Shown here: positions 8,505 through 16,968 of the stretch, piece after piece | Numbering within the stretch: the stretch's first letter is position 1 | Layout of the letters: each line of letters opens with the position of its first letter | Assembly: GCF_937863155.1 (NCBI RefSeq) | Contig: NZ_CALMFB010000062.1 | Location: forward strand, 28,057 to 92,056 | Source: an uncultured Brevundimonas sp. | Lineage (GTDB): Bacteria > Pseudomonadota > Alphaproteobacteria > Caulobacterales > Caulobacteraceae | DNA length: 64,000 bases | Direction of reading: 5' to 3' | The notes under the pieces: generated by a model | Seen by the model: only the letters and a program-made list of their open reading frames with translations | What the model was told of the DNA's origin: nothing | Database searches by the model: none | Translations under genes and position numbers: made by a program

Positions 8505-9136
8505 CCTATGCGGTGAAGGAGACCTTCCTGACCATTCAGGGCGAGGGCGGCCAGGCGGGGCGTCCGGCGGTCTTTCTGCGTTTTGCAGGCTGCAATCTGT
8601 GGAACGGGCTGGAGCGGGACCGGGCCACGGCCGTCTGCAATTTCTGCGACACCGATTTCGTCGGGACCGATGGCGACGGCGGCGGCAAATTCCGTTCGCC
8701 TGAGGCCCTGGCCGACCATGTCGCGGCGATGTGGCGGGGCGGGGACGGGGCGCCGAAGCTGGTGGTCTGCACCGGAGGCGAACCCCTGCTGCAACTGGAC
8801 CCGCCCTTGATCGCGGCGCTGAAGGCGCGCGGTTTCGAGATCGCGGTCGAGACCAATGGCACGGTGGCGGCGCCGGAGGGGCTGGACTGGATCTGCGTCA
8901 GTCCCAAGGCCGATGCGCCGGTGGTCCAGACCACGGGCCAGGAGCTGAAGCTGGTCTTCCCCCAGGCCCTGGCGCGGCCCGAACGGTTCGCCGACCTGGC
9001 TTTCGAGCGGTTCTGGCTTCAGCCCATGGACGGCCCGGACCAGGCGGCCAATACGACGGCGGCCATCGACTATTGCCTGACCCATCCCCAGTGGCGCCTC
9101 AGCGTCCAGACCCACAAATACATCGGCGTGCGTTGA
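8501..9136 (+). CDS. queE: 7-carboxy-7-deazaguanine synthase
   Basis: QueE is a radical SAM enzyme that turns 6-carboxytetrahydropterin into 7-carboxy-7-deazaguanine. The iron-sulfur ligands are Cys28, Cys43 and Cys46. The first two are 14 residues apart ([11 protein letters not shown]...CNFC), the long-spaced variant known in many QueE proteins rather than classical CxxxCxxC. GGEP (CTGGEPLLQ) marks SAM binding. The start at 8501 overlaps the queC stop (ATGA) and the stop shares a base with the queD start (TGATG), so the three are translationally coupled. Confidence 0.95.
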   Translation: MTYAVKETFLTIQGEGGQAGRPAVFLRFAGCNLWNGLERDRATAVCNFCDTDFVGTDGDGGGKFRSPEALADHVAAMWRGGDGAPKLVVCTGGEPLLQLDPPLIAALKARGFEIAVETNGTVAAPEGLDWICVSPKADAPVVQTTGQELKLVFPQALARPERFADLAFERFWLQPMDGPDQAANTTAAIDYCLTHPQWRLSVQTHKYIGVR

Positions 9137-9501
9137 TGCAGTTCGAGATCACCAAGGCGGCCACCTTCGACGCGGCCCACCATTTCCCCAACGAGCCGGA
9201 AGGCAGCATCTATCGCCGCCTGCACGGCCATTCCTTCATGGTCGAGGCGACGGTGCGCAGCGAGACTCTGGACGCCGACCACGGCTGGGTCGCCGACCTG
9301 GGCGCCCTGGACCGCGCGCTGAAGGCGGCGGCGGAGGAGCTGGATCACGGCCTGTTGAACGACAAGCCGGGGCTGGAGCTGCCCAGCCTGGAGAAGCTGT
9401 GCCTGTGGTTCGTCAATCGGCTGAAGCCGGAATGGCCGGGCCTGTGCCGCGTCACCGTGGGCCGGCCGACGATCCATGAACGGTGCACGGTGAGCCTGTG
9501 A
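9136..9501 (+). CDS. queD: 6-carboxytetrahydropterin synthase
   Basis: QueD makes 6-carboxytetrahydropterin from dihydroneopterin triphosphate, the first queuosine-specific step. Zinc ligands are visible in FDAAHHF and LHGHSF. The Asp-His pair of the catalytic triad is in LDHGLLND and the substrate Glu is in the HERC region at the C-terminus. The position of the catalytic Cys of E. coli QueD (HKCGRLHGH) is occupied by Tyr here (IYRRLHGH). Length 121 aa is normal. It is the third gene of the que run. Confidence 0.93.
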   Translation: MQFEITKAATFDAAHHFPNEPEGSIYRRLHGHSFMVEATVRSETLDADHGWVADLGALDRALKAAAEELDHGLLNDKPGLELPSLEKLCLWFVNRLKPEWPGLCRVTVGRPTIHERCTVSL

Positions 9502-9968
9502 CAGCGGTTCGCGACTACCGTTCCGGCGAGGCGGAAGCGTTGAACCGGCTGTACGTCGCCTCGGTGCGGGGCCTGGGCGTGCGCCACTATTCGGCGGCGC
9601 AGGTCGAGGTCTGGGCCGGGCTGGCGCCGTCGAGCGAAAGACTGGACGCCCTGATGGCGGACGGGCGGACGCGTCTGGTCGCCGTGGACGGCGAGGATCG
9701 GCCGGTCGCATTCGCCGATCTGCAGACGGACGGCCTGATCCATTTCCTCTATTGCGCGCCGGAGGCGGCGGGGACGGGGGCGGCCGATGCTCTGTACGCG
9801 GCGTTGGAGGCGCGGGCGCGGGGGGCCGGCGTGCCGCGCCTGACGTCAGAGGCCAGCGAGGCCGCCGTGCGGTTTCTGAAAGCGCGCGGGTTCACCGTGC
9901 TGGAGCGGCGAGACTTCGAGGTCGAGGGCGTGGCCATCCACAACTACGCCGTGGAGAAGCGGCTTTAG
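9498..9968 (+). CDS. GNAT-family N-acetyltransferase
   Basis: A 156-aa GCN5-related acetyltransferase that would move an acetyl group from acetyl-CoA to an unknown amine. The acetyl-CoA pyrophosphate loop is seen in APEAAGTGAADALYAALEARA (about residues 91-111), followed by the LTSEASEAAVRFLKARGF helix-strand typical of the fold. A GTG start at 9498 overlaps the queD stop (GTGA), so it is the fourth gene of the que run. It converges with the next gene and overlaps it by 4 bp. Its link to queuosine is only positional. Confidence 0.85.
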   Translation: MTAVRDYRSGEAEALNRLYVASVRGLGVRHYSAAQVEVWAGLAPSSERLDALMADGRTRLVAVDGEDRPVAFADLQTDGLIHFLYCAPEAAGTGAADALYAALEARARGAGVPRLTSEASEAAVRFLKARGFTVLERRDFEVEGVAIHNYAVEKRL

Positions 9969-10237
9969 CAGTCGCGGCCCTGGCGCTGCCGGCGTTCGCG
10001 GCGTTCCTGGCGGCGGCGTTCCTCGCGGGCCTCGCGTTCGCGTTTGAGGCGGGTTTCCTCGTCCGAGGTGGTGACGGCGTCGACGCCGGCGCCGACGACC
10101 GCGCCGGTGGCCTTCGCCGCCCCGCCGATGACGGCGCCCGTCGTGCCGACCGCGGCCCCGACCAGGCAGCCCTGCAGCATCAGACCGACGCCCAGCAGGA
10201 TCGTCGCGGCGGGCAGGCGCGAAGTGAAACGGATCAT
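9965..10237 (-). CDS. small glycine-zipper lipoprotein
   Basis: A 90-aa predicted lipoprotein. The signal peptide ends in the lipobox LQGC at about residues 21-24, so Cys24 would carry the lipid. A glycine-zipper stretch (GAAVGTTGAVIGGAAKATGA) is followed by a very basic tail rich in Arg and Glu. A strong ribosome binding site (AGGAG) lies 10 nt before the ATG at 10237. The longer open frame upstream is not needed. The function is unknown. Confidence 0.7.
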   Translation of the reverse strand: MIRFTSRLPAATILLGVGLMLQGCLVGAAVGTTGAVIGGAAKATGAVVGAGVDAVTTSDEETRLKREREAREERRRQERRERRQRQGRDC

Positions 10238-10299
10238 GCGGGGTGTCTCCTGATCCGCACACCTAAGACGATGATGGTGAATGAAGCCTGAGCGGGCCG

Positions 10300-11151
10300 T
10301 CAGCCTTCCCGCGCCGCGCGGCGGGGCGGGATCAGCTTGCGCCGTTGCCGCGACAGGGCCAGGGCCCGTCCGTCGGCGCCCCAGCAGACGGCGTCGTCCA
10401 CCGTCCAGCCCAGCCCCAGGTCCAGCATGCGGAACTCGAAGAAGGCCCAGCCGTCGGGCGACGTCTCGGGCGTCGGATCGGCCAGGATGTCGTAGCGGAG
10501 GTCCACCGTCGTCATCATCGGCGGCCGGCGGCTGGCCGTCCAGGCGGGGGGATAGAGGGCGTCCAGAAGATAGCAGAGGCGCAGCTCGTCCAGGGGGCGG
10601 CCATCGGCGATCCGCATCCATAACCGCTCGACCACCGGCCGGCCCTCATTGCCGCCCAGGATGTTGGGGCCGCCGTCGAACCGGAACTCGACATGTTGGG
10701 CGAAGCGGGGGGCCATGGGGCCGGCGATGGTGGCGGCGGGGTCCAGGCTGTCCAGGGGCGGGGGCGGGGCGCTGATCTGGGCGATGGTCGGGCCGTCGCC
10801 GTCGCCGCCGAAGGTGGCCGCGCCATTATGGGTCAGGCGGCCGTCCTGATGCGCCTGAACCGCCGCATAGGCCACCGAACGCCCGCCACGCAGCAGGCTG
10901 GGCCGGAATCTCACATCGTCGTCGAACCGCGCGGCCGACAGATATTGCACCGCCAGACTGCGCAAGGGGGCGGTCAGGCCCAGGCCCTGGCGCATGGCCT
11001 GGGCGCACAGGGCCGCCAGAAGGCCGCCGAACGGAAAGCCCGCCTCGGGCGGCTGGTGCTGCATGCCATTGGAGAAGTCGCCCGACAGATGGGCGATCAG
11101 GTCTTCGCCCTGGGGCTTCAGGGTCAGGGCGTCGGTGACGGGCGTGGTCAT
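10300..11151 (-). CDS. acyl-CoA thioesterase, double hot-dog type
   Basis: A 283-aa thioesterase-superfamily protein with two hot-dog halves, TesB-like in architecture. The first half contains PPEAGFPFGGLLAALCAQA (about residues 34-52) and LRSLAVQYLSAARFDDDV; the second half ends with the strand pair PDGWAFFEFRMLDLGLGW and GRALALSRQRRKLI. It should hydrolyse acyl-CoA esters of unknown chain length. It is divergent from the HxlR regulator across a gap that holds an inverted-repeat operator and a hairpin, so it is a likely HxlR target. Confidence 0.8.
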   Translation of the reverse strand: MTTPVTDALTLKPQGEDLIAHLSGDFSNGMQHQPPEAGFPFGGLLAALCAQAMRQGLGLTAPLRSLAVQYLSAARFDDDVRFRPSLLRGGRSVAYAAVQAHQDGRLTHNGAATFGGDGDGPTIAQISAPPPPLDSLDPAATIAGPMAPRFAQHVEFRFDGGPNILGGNEGRPVVERLWMRIADGRPLDELRLCYLLDALYPPAWTASRRPPMMTTVDLRYDILADPTPETSPDGWAFFEFRMLDLGLGWTVDDAVCWGADGRALALSRQRRKLIPPRRAAREG

Positions 11152-11176
11152 GGCGTGGACTTAAGGGGACAAAAGA

Positions 11177-11209
11177 GGGGGCGAAAGGCGTTGGCTTCCT
11201 TTCGCCCCC
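11177..11209 (-). terminator. perfect 12-bp hairpin with T-tract, leader of the thioesterase
   Basis: GGGGGCGAAAGG and CCTTTCGCCCCC are perfectly complementary with a 9-nt loop. Read on the minus strand the stem is followed by TCTTTTG, as in a rho-independent terminator. It lies about 26 bp upstream of the thioesterase start on that gene's own strand, so it would act as a leader attenuator or end a short RNA. Confidence 0.65.
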
Positions 11210-11288
11210 AGTTGAGGGATGCAGGAACGCTCCGGCCCATGCGGGAGGATTGTCCGTTGCAAAACGAGACTGACCTACTCCGTCGTTA

Positions 11289-11307
11289 TTGGCAACCCAC
11301 TTGCCAA
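11289..11307. promoter_or_regulatory. inverted-repeat operator, TTGGCAA-N5-TTGCCAA
   Basis: A perfect 7-bp inverted repeat with a 5-bp spacer, 29 bp upstream of the HxlR-family start codon and about 140 bp upstream of the divergent thioesterase. Its symmetry and position fit a dimeric winged-helix repressor acting on its own gene. Confidence 0.65.
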
Positions 11308-11335
11308 AAGCCTGACGCGGGGTCACTTTCTGGGT

Positions 11336-11824
11336 ATGGGCCGCACCGCAGACTATTCCCGACAAAGCTGTTCGATCGCCGCGACGCTGGAGGTGATCGG
11401 CGATCCGTGGACCCTGCTGGTCATCCGCGACGCCTTCCAGGGCGTGACCCGGTTCGAACAGTGGCAGGACCGTCTGGGCGTGGCGCGCAATGTGCTGGCT
11501 TCGCGGTTGAAGACGCTGGTGGCGCATGGGGTGCTGGAGCCGCGGCTGTATTCGGAACGCCCGCCGCGCAACGAATATGTGCTGACGGCCAAGGGCAAGG
11601 ATCTGTCCGACGTGCTGCTGACCATGCACGGCTGGGGCTCGAAACACCTGTACGGAGAGATGGATTCCGGCGTCACCTTCCGGCACACGGCCTGCGGGGC
11701 CGAACTGACGCCCCGGCTGGCCTGTTCCTGCTGTGGCGAGGTGGTCAAGCGCCGCGATATCCAGATCGAATTCCACGCCGACCGCCCCACCGTGGCCGAG
11801 GTGCTGAAGGACGACGCGGCCTGA
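11336..11824 (+). CDS. HxlR-family winged-helix regulator with C-terminal Cys cluster
   Basis: A 162-aa transcription factor. The HxlR core covers about residues 8-100: CSIAATLEVIGDPWTLLVIRD, then the recognition helix NVLASRLKTLVAHGVLEPRLY. A C-terminal extension holds C...CSCCG, which looks like a small metal site. HxlR proteins often sense aldehydes, quinones or redox state. It is followed 1 bp later by a glutathione S-transferase gene, which fits a detoxification role, and is divergent from a thioesterase. The ATG at 11336 is chosen because the family conserves the C-S-x-x-x-T-L start region just after it. Confidence 0.85.
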   Translation: MGRTADYSRQSCSIAATLEVIGDPWTLLVIRDAFQGVTRFEQWQDRLGVARNVLASRLKTLVAHGVLEPRLYSERPPRNEYVLTAKGKDLSDVLLTMHGWGSKHLYGEMDSGVTFRHTACGAELTPRLACSCCGEVVKRRDIQIEFHADRPTVAEVLKDDAA

Positions 11825-11825
11825 C

Positions 11826-12575
11826 ATGGCGCCCGTCACCCTGATCGGCAGCCCCGTCTCGCCCTATGTCCGCAAGGTTCTGGCCGCCTGCGCGATCAAG
11901 GGGGTGCAGGTGGCGGTCGACCCCATCACCCCCTTCATGGGCGACGACGGCTTTTCGCGCATCAGCCCCCTGCGGCGCATTCCGGTGTGGATCGAGGGCG
12001 ATTTCGTCCTGAACGATTCCAGCGTCATCGTTCAGTATCTGGAAGAGACCCGGACCGGCCCGTCATTGTGGCCCGTCGATCCCAAGGACCGGGCGCGGGC
12101 GCGCTGGCTTGAGGAATACGGCGACACCCGCCTGTTCGACGTGCTAGGCTGGAAGCTGTTCTTCCAGATCGCGCTGAAGCCGCGCTTCTTTGGCGGCGAG
12201 ACGGATCAGGCGGTCGTGGCCCATGCGCGCGACGTCGAACTGCCGGAAATCCTGGATTATCTGGAAAGCGTGTCGCCGGACGACGGCTTCCTGTTCGGGG
12301 ATCAGCCTTGCGTGGCCGATTTCGCGGTGACGGCGGCCTGCATGAATCTGGACGCCATCCGGGTGTCGGTCGATCCGGCGTGCTGGCCGCGTTTCGCGGG
12401 CCTGATCGCGCGGGTGCAGGAGACGCCGCTGGGCGCCGTGAACCGTCTGGCGGGGGTGCTGATGAAGACGCCGATCGATCAGCACCGCGCGGCTCTGGCC
12501 GAGCACGGGCTGATCCCCGCCGCGACGACCCTGCTGGGGGCGCAGGTGCGGCGGGGACCGATGACCGCCAGCTAG
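11826..12575 (+). CDS. glutathione S-transferase family protein
   Basis: A 249-aa soluble protein with an N-terminal thioredoxin-like domain (GSPVSPYVRKVLAACAIKG, then IPVWIEGDFVLNDSSVIVQYLEE, where the cis-Pro and the Asp-Ser glutathione-binding pair are visible) and an all-helical C-terminal domain (about residues 90-220). It would conjugate or reduce substrates with glutathione. It starts 1 bp after the HxlR regulator and is surely co-transcribed. It overlaps the convergent S9 peptidase gene by 4 bp. Confidence 0.88.
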   Translation: MAPVTLIGSPVSPYVRKVLAACAIKGVQVAVDPITPFMGDDGFSRISPLRRIPVWIEGDFVLNDSSVIVQYLEETRTGPSLWPVDPKDRARARWLEEYGDTRLFDVLGWKLFFQIALKPRFFGGETDQAVVAHARDVELPEILDYLESVSPDDGFLFGDQPCVADFAVTAACMNLDAIRVSVDPACWPRFAGLIARVQETPLGAVNRLAGVLMKTPIDQHRAALAEHGLIPAATTLLGAQVRRGPMTAS

Positions 12576-14512
12576 TCGCCGGTCTTGCGGACGTAGCGGT
12601 TCAGGAAGGTCAGATAGGATTCCTGGGCCGTCACGCGGTTCTCGCGACGCAGGAAGCCGTGGCCTTCGTCGGGGAACAGCACATAGTCCACCGGCACATT
12701 GTTGGCCCGCACGGCGGCGACCAGTTCGTCGGATTCGACCTGCAGGACGCGCGGGTCGTTAGCGCCCTGAACCACCAGCAGCGGCCGGCGGATGTTGCCG
12801 GCGTGGAACAGGGGCGAGATACGGCGATGCCGCTCGGCGTCGGTGGCCGGATCGCCCATCTCGTCATACAGCGCATCCTTCTGCGCGCCCCACCACGGCG
12901 GGATGGATTCCAGCGTCCGCACCCAGTTGGTGACGCCGAAGATGTTGATCCCGGCCTCGAACGCCTCGGGGTGGAAGGTCAGGGCCGCCGCGGTGATGTA
13001 GCCGCCATACGATCCGCCCATGACCGCCACCTGATCGTCGGCCACCCAGTCCTGGGCCCGCAGCCAGTCGCCGCCCGCCACGATGTCGCGCAGGTCCGCC
13101 TCGCCATGGGCCTTGTCGTCCATGTGGAAGAAGGTCTTGCCATAGCCGGACGAGCCGCGGTTGTTCGCCGCCAGCACCGCATAGCCGTGGTTCACCAGAT
13201 GCTGGATCGAGGCGGAATAGCCGCGACGGCTCTGGCCGCCCGGCCCGCCGTGCACCCAGACGACCGCCGGGGCCGGATTGGCCGCCGAGGCGCCCTTGGG
13301 TCGGTACAGGACCGCCGGCACCATCACCCCGCCTTCGCCTTCGTATCGCACGATGCTGGCCTCGACCAGGTCGGCTTCGCGGATCGCGGGGTTCAGGGCG
13401 GTGGTCAGCCGGCGCGCGCGGCCGTCCGACAGATCGGCCACGAAGATGTCCGACGGCGAGGTGTCCGAGGCCACGGTGAAGGCGATGCGGCTTTCATCGG
13501 GCGAGAACCGCACCGAACCGATATCGCCCGCGGGCAGGCCGGTCAGGCGCACCGGCTGGTTGGTGGTGGTGTCCAAGATGGTCAGTTGCGTCTGGGCGTC
13601 GGCGTTCAGGGCCGAAACGCGATAACGCCCCGACCGCGAATAGGAGACGTTCATCACGTCCCAGTCGGCCTGAATCAGTGGGGTCTTGTCGCCATCGGCC
13701 AGATCATAGCGCCAGGCCTGGTTGAACTCGCCATGTTCGTTGGTGGCCAGGATCAGGGCCTGGTTGTCGGGCGTGAAGCCATAGGCGTCATAGGCGATGT
13801 CGCCAGTGTGTTCGGTGATCAGGCGCGGCTCGCCCGGATTGGACAGATCCACCAGATAGACGTCGGCGTTGGCGCTGGTGACCGGCTTGGTCAGGGCCAG
13901 CCAGCGACCGTCGGACGACACGGCCGAAATGAACATGCCGGGATTGTCATAGATGCGCCGGCCTTCCAGCGTGGCGGTGTCATAGGCGTAAAGGTCGAAC
14001 ACGCGCGGATCGCGGGCGTTGGTCGTGATCCAGAGGGTCTGGTTGTCGGCGGACAGGCCGACATAGTTGGCCTTGACGTTGTCGCCCGGCGTCAGGTCGC
14101 GCAGGGTTCCGTCCGCCTCGCGCACATAGATGTGGGTCAGTTCGTTGCCGCCCTGGTCCGATCCCACGATGACGCGGCCGTCCGGCAGATAGGTGCCCGA
14201 AAACACGGCGTTGGTCGCCGAGGCCGTCAGAGCCCGGGCCGGAGATCCGTTGACCGGCAGGGCATAGACGTTGAACACCCCCGTCGCGTCCGAACTGACC
14301 AGGATGGCGTCGCCGTCCGGCGAAAAGGTCAAGCCGTTGGCGCCGCCCAGACCATAGCTGGTGGTCTCGAAGAACTGGGCGGCGGAATAGGTGCGGGCGG
14401 CCTCGGCCGCAGCTTCGGCCTGGACTGTCTGGGCGATGGCGGCCATCGGCGCGATGGCGGCGAGGCTTAGGGCCAGGGTGGACGTCAGGCAGGCGGCGTG
14501 GATTGAGCGCAT
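12572..14512 (-). CDS. exported S9-family prolyl oligopeptidase-like peptidase
   Basis: A 646-aa secreted serine peptidase. A signal peptide (about residues 1-27, ending AIAQ) is followed by a seven-bladed beta-propeller (about 45-360, repeats such as GLTFSPDGDAILVSS and SVRFSPDESRIAF) and an alpha/beta hydrolase domain with the nucleophile Ser501 in GGSYGGY, the Asp in GANDPRV and the His in PDEGHGF. Family members cut short peptides after Pro or other residues in the periplasm. It is a single gene transcribed towards the GST gene. Confidence 0.92.
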   Translation of the reverse strand: MRSIHAACLTSTLALSLAAIAPMAAIAQTVQAEAAAEAARTYSAAQFFETTSYGLGGANGLTFSPDGDAILVSSDATGVFNVYALPVNGSPARALTASATNAVFSGTYLPDGRVIVGSDQGGNELTHIYVREADGTLRDLTPGDNVKANYVGLSADNQTLWITTNARDPRVFDLYAYDTATLEGRRIYDNPGMFISAVSSDGRWLALTKPVTSANADVYLVDLSNPGEPRLITEHTGDIAYDAYGFTPDNQALILATNEHGEFNQAWRYDLADGDKTPLIQADWDVMNVSYSRSGRYRVSALNADAQTQLTILDTTTNQPVRLTGLPAGDIGSVRFSPDESRIAFTVASDTSPSDIFVADLSDGRARRLTTALNPAIREADLVEASIVRYEGEGGVMVPAVLYRPKGASAANPAPAVVWVHGGPGGQSRRGYSASIQHLVNHGYAVLAANNRGSSGYGKTFFHMDDKAHGEADLRDIVAGGDWLRAQDWVADDQVAVMGGSYGGYITAAALTFHPEAFEAGINIFGVTNWVRTLESIPPWWGAQKDALYDEMGDPATDAERHRRISPLFHAGNIRRPLLVVQGANDPRVLQVESDELVAAVRANNVPVDYVLFPDEGHGFLRRENRVTAQESYLTFLNRYVRKTGD

Positions 14513-14601
14513 GGCGGTTCCCCGATGTTCGACTGATGATGTCAGGAGGCGTCAGCAGAGCATTTCAGATGCGCCCTGTCGTCGGTTTTCTGGCGCCGGC
14601 G

Positions 14602-15186
14602 TCAGCCCACGCCGTGCCCCTTCAGAGCCAGCAGGGGGATGACGATGTCCTCTTCGTCGTCCAGGTGCCGGACCAGGGGCGGCAGGGCGGCGTCCAGAAT
14701 ATCGGCCAGACGCAGCCCGGCGTCGCGGGCGTCGGGCGATCCGGCGGCCACGGCCGCATGGAAGTCGCGGCCTTTCACGAACATCGCCTCCAGATGGGCG
14801 TGGACGGCGTCGTGGTCGCGGTCCAGCAGGTCGATGCCGTCGCAGATCCTCGGCTCCAGTTGCCGGAAGACGGGGAAATAGTGGCCGCTTTCGATCCGGT
14901 GGTGTCCGTCCAGATGCTGCAGAAACGCCTGCAGCGCCGGGATCAGGGCCTGATGCAGACCGCGCGGGTTGGATGGATCGGCGCGAAAGGCGTCCGTCAG
15001 GGCGGTCATGTGCGCGCCATGACTGCGAAACCCGGCGTGCATCTGCAGCCAGTGGGCGGCGGTCGGGTGCAGCGTCGGCTCGCCCCATCGTGCGCGCGGA
15101 TACTGGTCGCGCAGATAAAGCCAGTCGGCGGGCAGGCCGACACGCGACGCCAGAGACAAGTGGTCAGGGTTCAGCCGATCAGACAA
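14602..15186 (-). CDS. hemerythrin-like domain protein
   Basis: A 194-aa four-helix protein with the HHE-type di-iron ligand pattern: HGAHM, then [33 protein letters not shown] and [16 protein letters not shown]. Such proteins bind oxygen, nitric oxide or iron. The open frame runs further back into mnmA; a TTG at 15186 that overlaps the mnmA stop (TTGTCTGA) is the most economical start and couples it to mnmA. This start is uncertain. Confidence 0.75.
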   Translation of the reverse strand: MSDRLNPDHLSLASRVGLPADWLYLRDQYPRARWGEPTLHPTAAHWLQMHAGFRSHGAHMTALTDAFRADPSNPRGLHQALIPALQAFLQHLDGHHRIESGHYFPVFRQLEPRICDGIDLLDRDHDAVHAHLEAMFVKGRDFHAAVAAGSPDARDAGLRLADILDAALPPLVRHLDDEEDIVIPLLALKGHGVG

Positions 15187-16402
15187 CCGGCGTCGTGTCC
15201 CGGATGAAGCCCCCGCCCAGCAGACGCTCGGGATCGGCGGGGTCATAAAGGGCGCAGGCCTGGCCCGGCGCCACGCCTTCCTCTCCGACCTCGAACACCA
15301 CCTGCACGGTGTCGCCGTCCAGCCGCAGCCGGGCGGGCGAGGGCGCGCGGGTCGATCGCACGCGCGCCAGCACGGGCGCGCCCGCCGCCGCCGCGTCGCC
15401 GATGGTGGCGGCGTCGCCCAGCCAGTTGGTTTCTTCCAGGCTCAGGGCGGCGGTCAGCAGGGCCTCGCGCGGCCCCACCACCACCTCGCGCCGGTCGGGG
15501 TCCAGACGGGTGACGAACAGCGGCTCGCCCACCGCCACGTTCAGCCCGCGCCTCTGGCCGATGGTATAGCCGGTGATGCCGGTGTGGTCGCCCAGTTCGC
15601 GCCCGTCCATATGCACGATCTTGCCCGGCGCCCGCCCTTGCGGCCGCAGCCGGTCGATCAGGGTGCGATAGTCGCCGGAGGGCACGAAACAGATATCCTG
15701 GCTGTCCGGCTTGGCGGCGATCTTCAGGCCCAGTTCGGCGGCGACGCCCCGCACCTGGGGCTTTTCCAGATCGGCCAGGGGGAAGCGCAGGAAATCCAGC
15801 TGCTGGGCCGTGGTGGCGAACAGGAAATAGGACTGGTCGCGGCTGTGGTCGATCGCCTTGCGCATCTGGCTGCGGCCATCGGCGCCCACGGCGCGGCGGA
15901 CATAGTGGCCGGTGGCCATGGCTTCGGCCCCCAGGTCGCGCGCGACATCCAGCAGGTCGCGGAATTTGACCGTCTGGTTGCAGCGGATGCAGGGCACCGG
16001 CGTCTGGCCGCGCAGATAGCTATCGGCGAACTGGTCGATCACCGCGTCGCGGAACCGGCTTTCGTAATCCAGCACATAGTGAGGAATGCCCAGGGTTTCG
16101 GCCGCCAGGCGGGCGTCGTGAATGTCCTGACCCGCGCAGCAGGCGCCCTTCTTCTTCAGCGCCGCACCATGGTCATAGAGCTGCAGCGTCACGCCGACGA
16201 CGTCGTATCCCGCCTTGTGCAGCAGGGCCGCCACCACGGTGGAGTCCACCCCGCCCGACATGGCCGCCACCACGCGCGATCCGACCGGCAGGCCGACCGC
16301 CGCGCGCGCGGATGCGATCGCCGCATCCATGTCGCCTTGGGCGCTCATGGGGGCGATGGTCGGGATAGGGCAGGACGGCTCGATCTGCGTCATCGCCGCC
16401 AT
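15179..16402 (-). CDS. mnmA: tRNA 2-thiouridylase
   Basis: MnmA adds sulfur to U34 of tRNAs for Lys, Glu and Gln. The PP-loop motif is [16 protein letters not shown] near residue 48. The catalytic cysteines are in [14 protein letters not shown] and [13 protein letters not shown]. The C-terminal beta-barrel (about 290-400) is intact. The 407-aa length is a little over the usual 360-390 because of a 35-residue N-terminal lead; the ATG codons at 16393 and 16348 are alternative starts. It lies upstream of the hemerythrin-like gene and overlaps it. Confidence 0.93.
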   Translation of the reverse strand: MAAMTQIEPSCPIPTIAPMSAQGDMDAAIASARAAVGLPVGSRVVAAMSGGVDSTVVAALLHKAGYDVVGVTLQLYDHGAALKKKGACCAGQDIHDARLAAETLGIPHYVLDYESRFRDAVIDQFADSYLRGQTPVPCIRCNQTVKFRDLLDVARDLGAEAMATGHYVRRAVGADGRSQMRKAIDHSRDQSYFLFATTAQQLDFLRFPLADLEKPQVRGVAAELGLKIAAKPDSQDICFVPSGDYRTLIDRLRPQGRAPGKIVHMDGRELGDHTGITGYTIGQRRGLNVAVGEPLFVTRLDPDRREVVVGPREALLTAALSLEETNWLGDAATIGDAAAAGAPVLARVRSTRAPSPARLRLDGDTVQVVFEVGEEGVAPGQACALYDPADPERLLGGGFIRDTTPVV

Positions 16403-16482
16403 TTAGTGCGAAACCGGCGCGATTTCGAGGCCGGGCGCCGCGGAAACGGCGACGGCCGCCCCCGTTGCCGGAGGCGGCCGCC

Positions 16483-16512
16483 AAAAGAAGACCCCGGGAG
16501 GGAGGGGGTCTT
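16483..16512 (-). terminator. rho-independent terminator of sciP
   Basis: On the minus strand AAGACCCC pairs with GGGGTCTT around a 9-nt C-rich loop and is followed by CTTTT. It begins directly after the sciP stop codon and separates sciP from mnmA. Confidence 0.8.
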
Positions 16513-16796
16513 TAGTTCCGGTAGCTCTGGATCCGCGTCGTGCGCAGACCCTGCATGCCCCATTTGTCGATCGCCTTCTGCCAGGCCAGGAATTCCTCGG
16601 TCGTCAGGCGATAGCGCGCCAGAGCGTCCTCGAGGCTCAGCAGACCGCCGCGCACGGCGGCGACAACCTCGGCCTTGCGCCGAATGACCCACCGGTCCGT
16701 ATTGGCCGGAGGCAGGTCGTTGAGGGTCAGCGGGATTCCCGTCGGTCCGACCACGTATTGTTCGCCTTTGCTGTTCAGGCGTCGCTCTTGCAGCAT
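16512..16796 (-). CDS. sciP: SciP-like DUF1153 regulator of the CtrA pathway
   Basis: A 94-aa helix-turn-helix protein of the DUF1153 family. The family core is clear: EQYVVGPTGIPLTLNDLPP, then WVIRRKAEVVAAVRGGLL and SLEDALARYRLTTEEFLAWQ. In Caulobacter crescentus SciP represses ctrA and CtrA-activated genes, including flagellar ones, late in the cell cycle, and it lies beside flgE as here. The ATG at 16796 gives a length close to that of known SciP proteins; an ATG 5 codons upstream is possible. A CtrA-box-like site is upstream and a terminator follows. Confidence 0.85.
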   Translation of the reverse strand: MLQERRLNSKGEQYVVGPTGIPLTLNDLPPANTDRWVIRRKAEVVAAVRGGLLSLEDALARYRLTTEEFLAWQKAIDKWGMQGLRTTRIQSYRN

Positions 16797-16850
16797 GGGC
16801 TTAAGCCTCATTCACCACCACCATTGAGTTGTGAATGTACCCAGCCGCCG

Positions 16851-16865
16851 CTAAGGGCCGTTTAA
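16851..16865 (-). promoter_or_regulatory. candidate CtrA box upstream of sciP
   Basis: On the minus strand TTAA-ACGGCCC-TTAG, which matches the CtrA consensus TTAA-N7-TTAA in 7 of 8 positions. It lies about 55 bp upstream of the sciP start. In Caulobacter sciP is itself CtrA-activated, so the position makes sense. Confidence 0.5.
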
Positions 16866-16968
16866 GCGTCGTGGTGAAGGAAGGAATAATATTCCTACCT
16901 CTGAGCAACGCCCTGTTCGGACTGTTGAAGCGACGATTCATTATGACTAACGATCGGTTACTTTAAGA

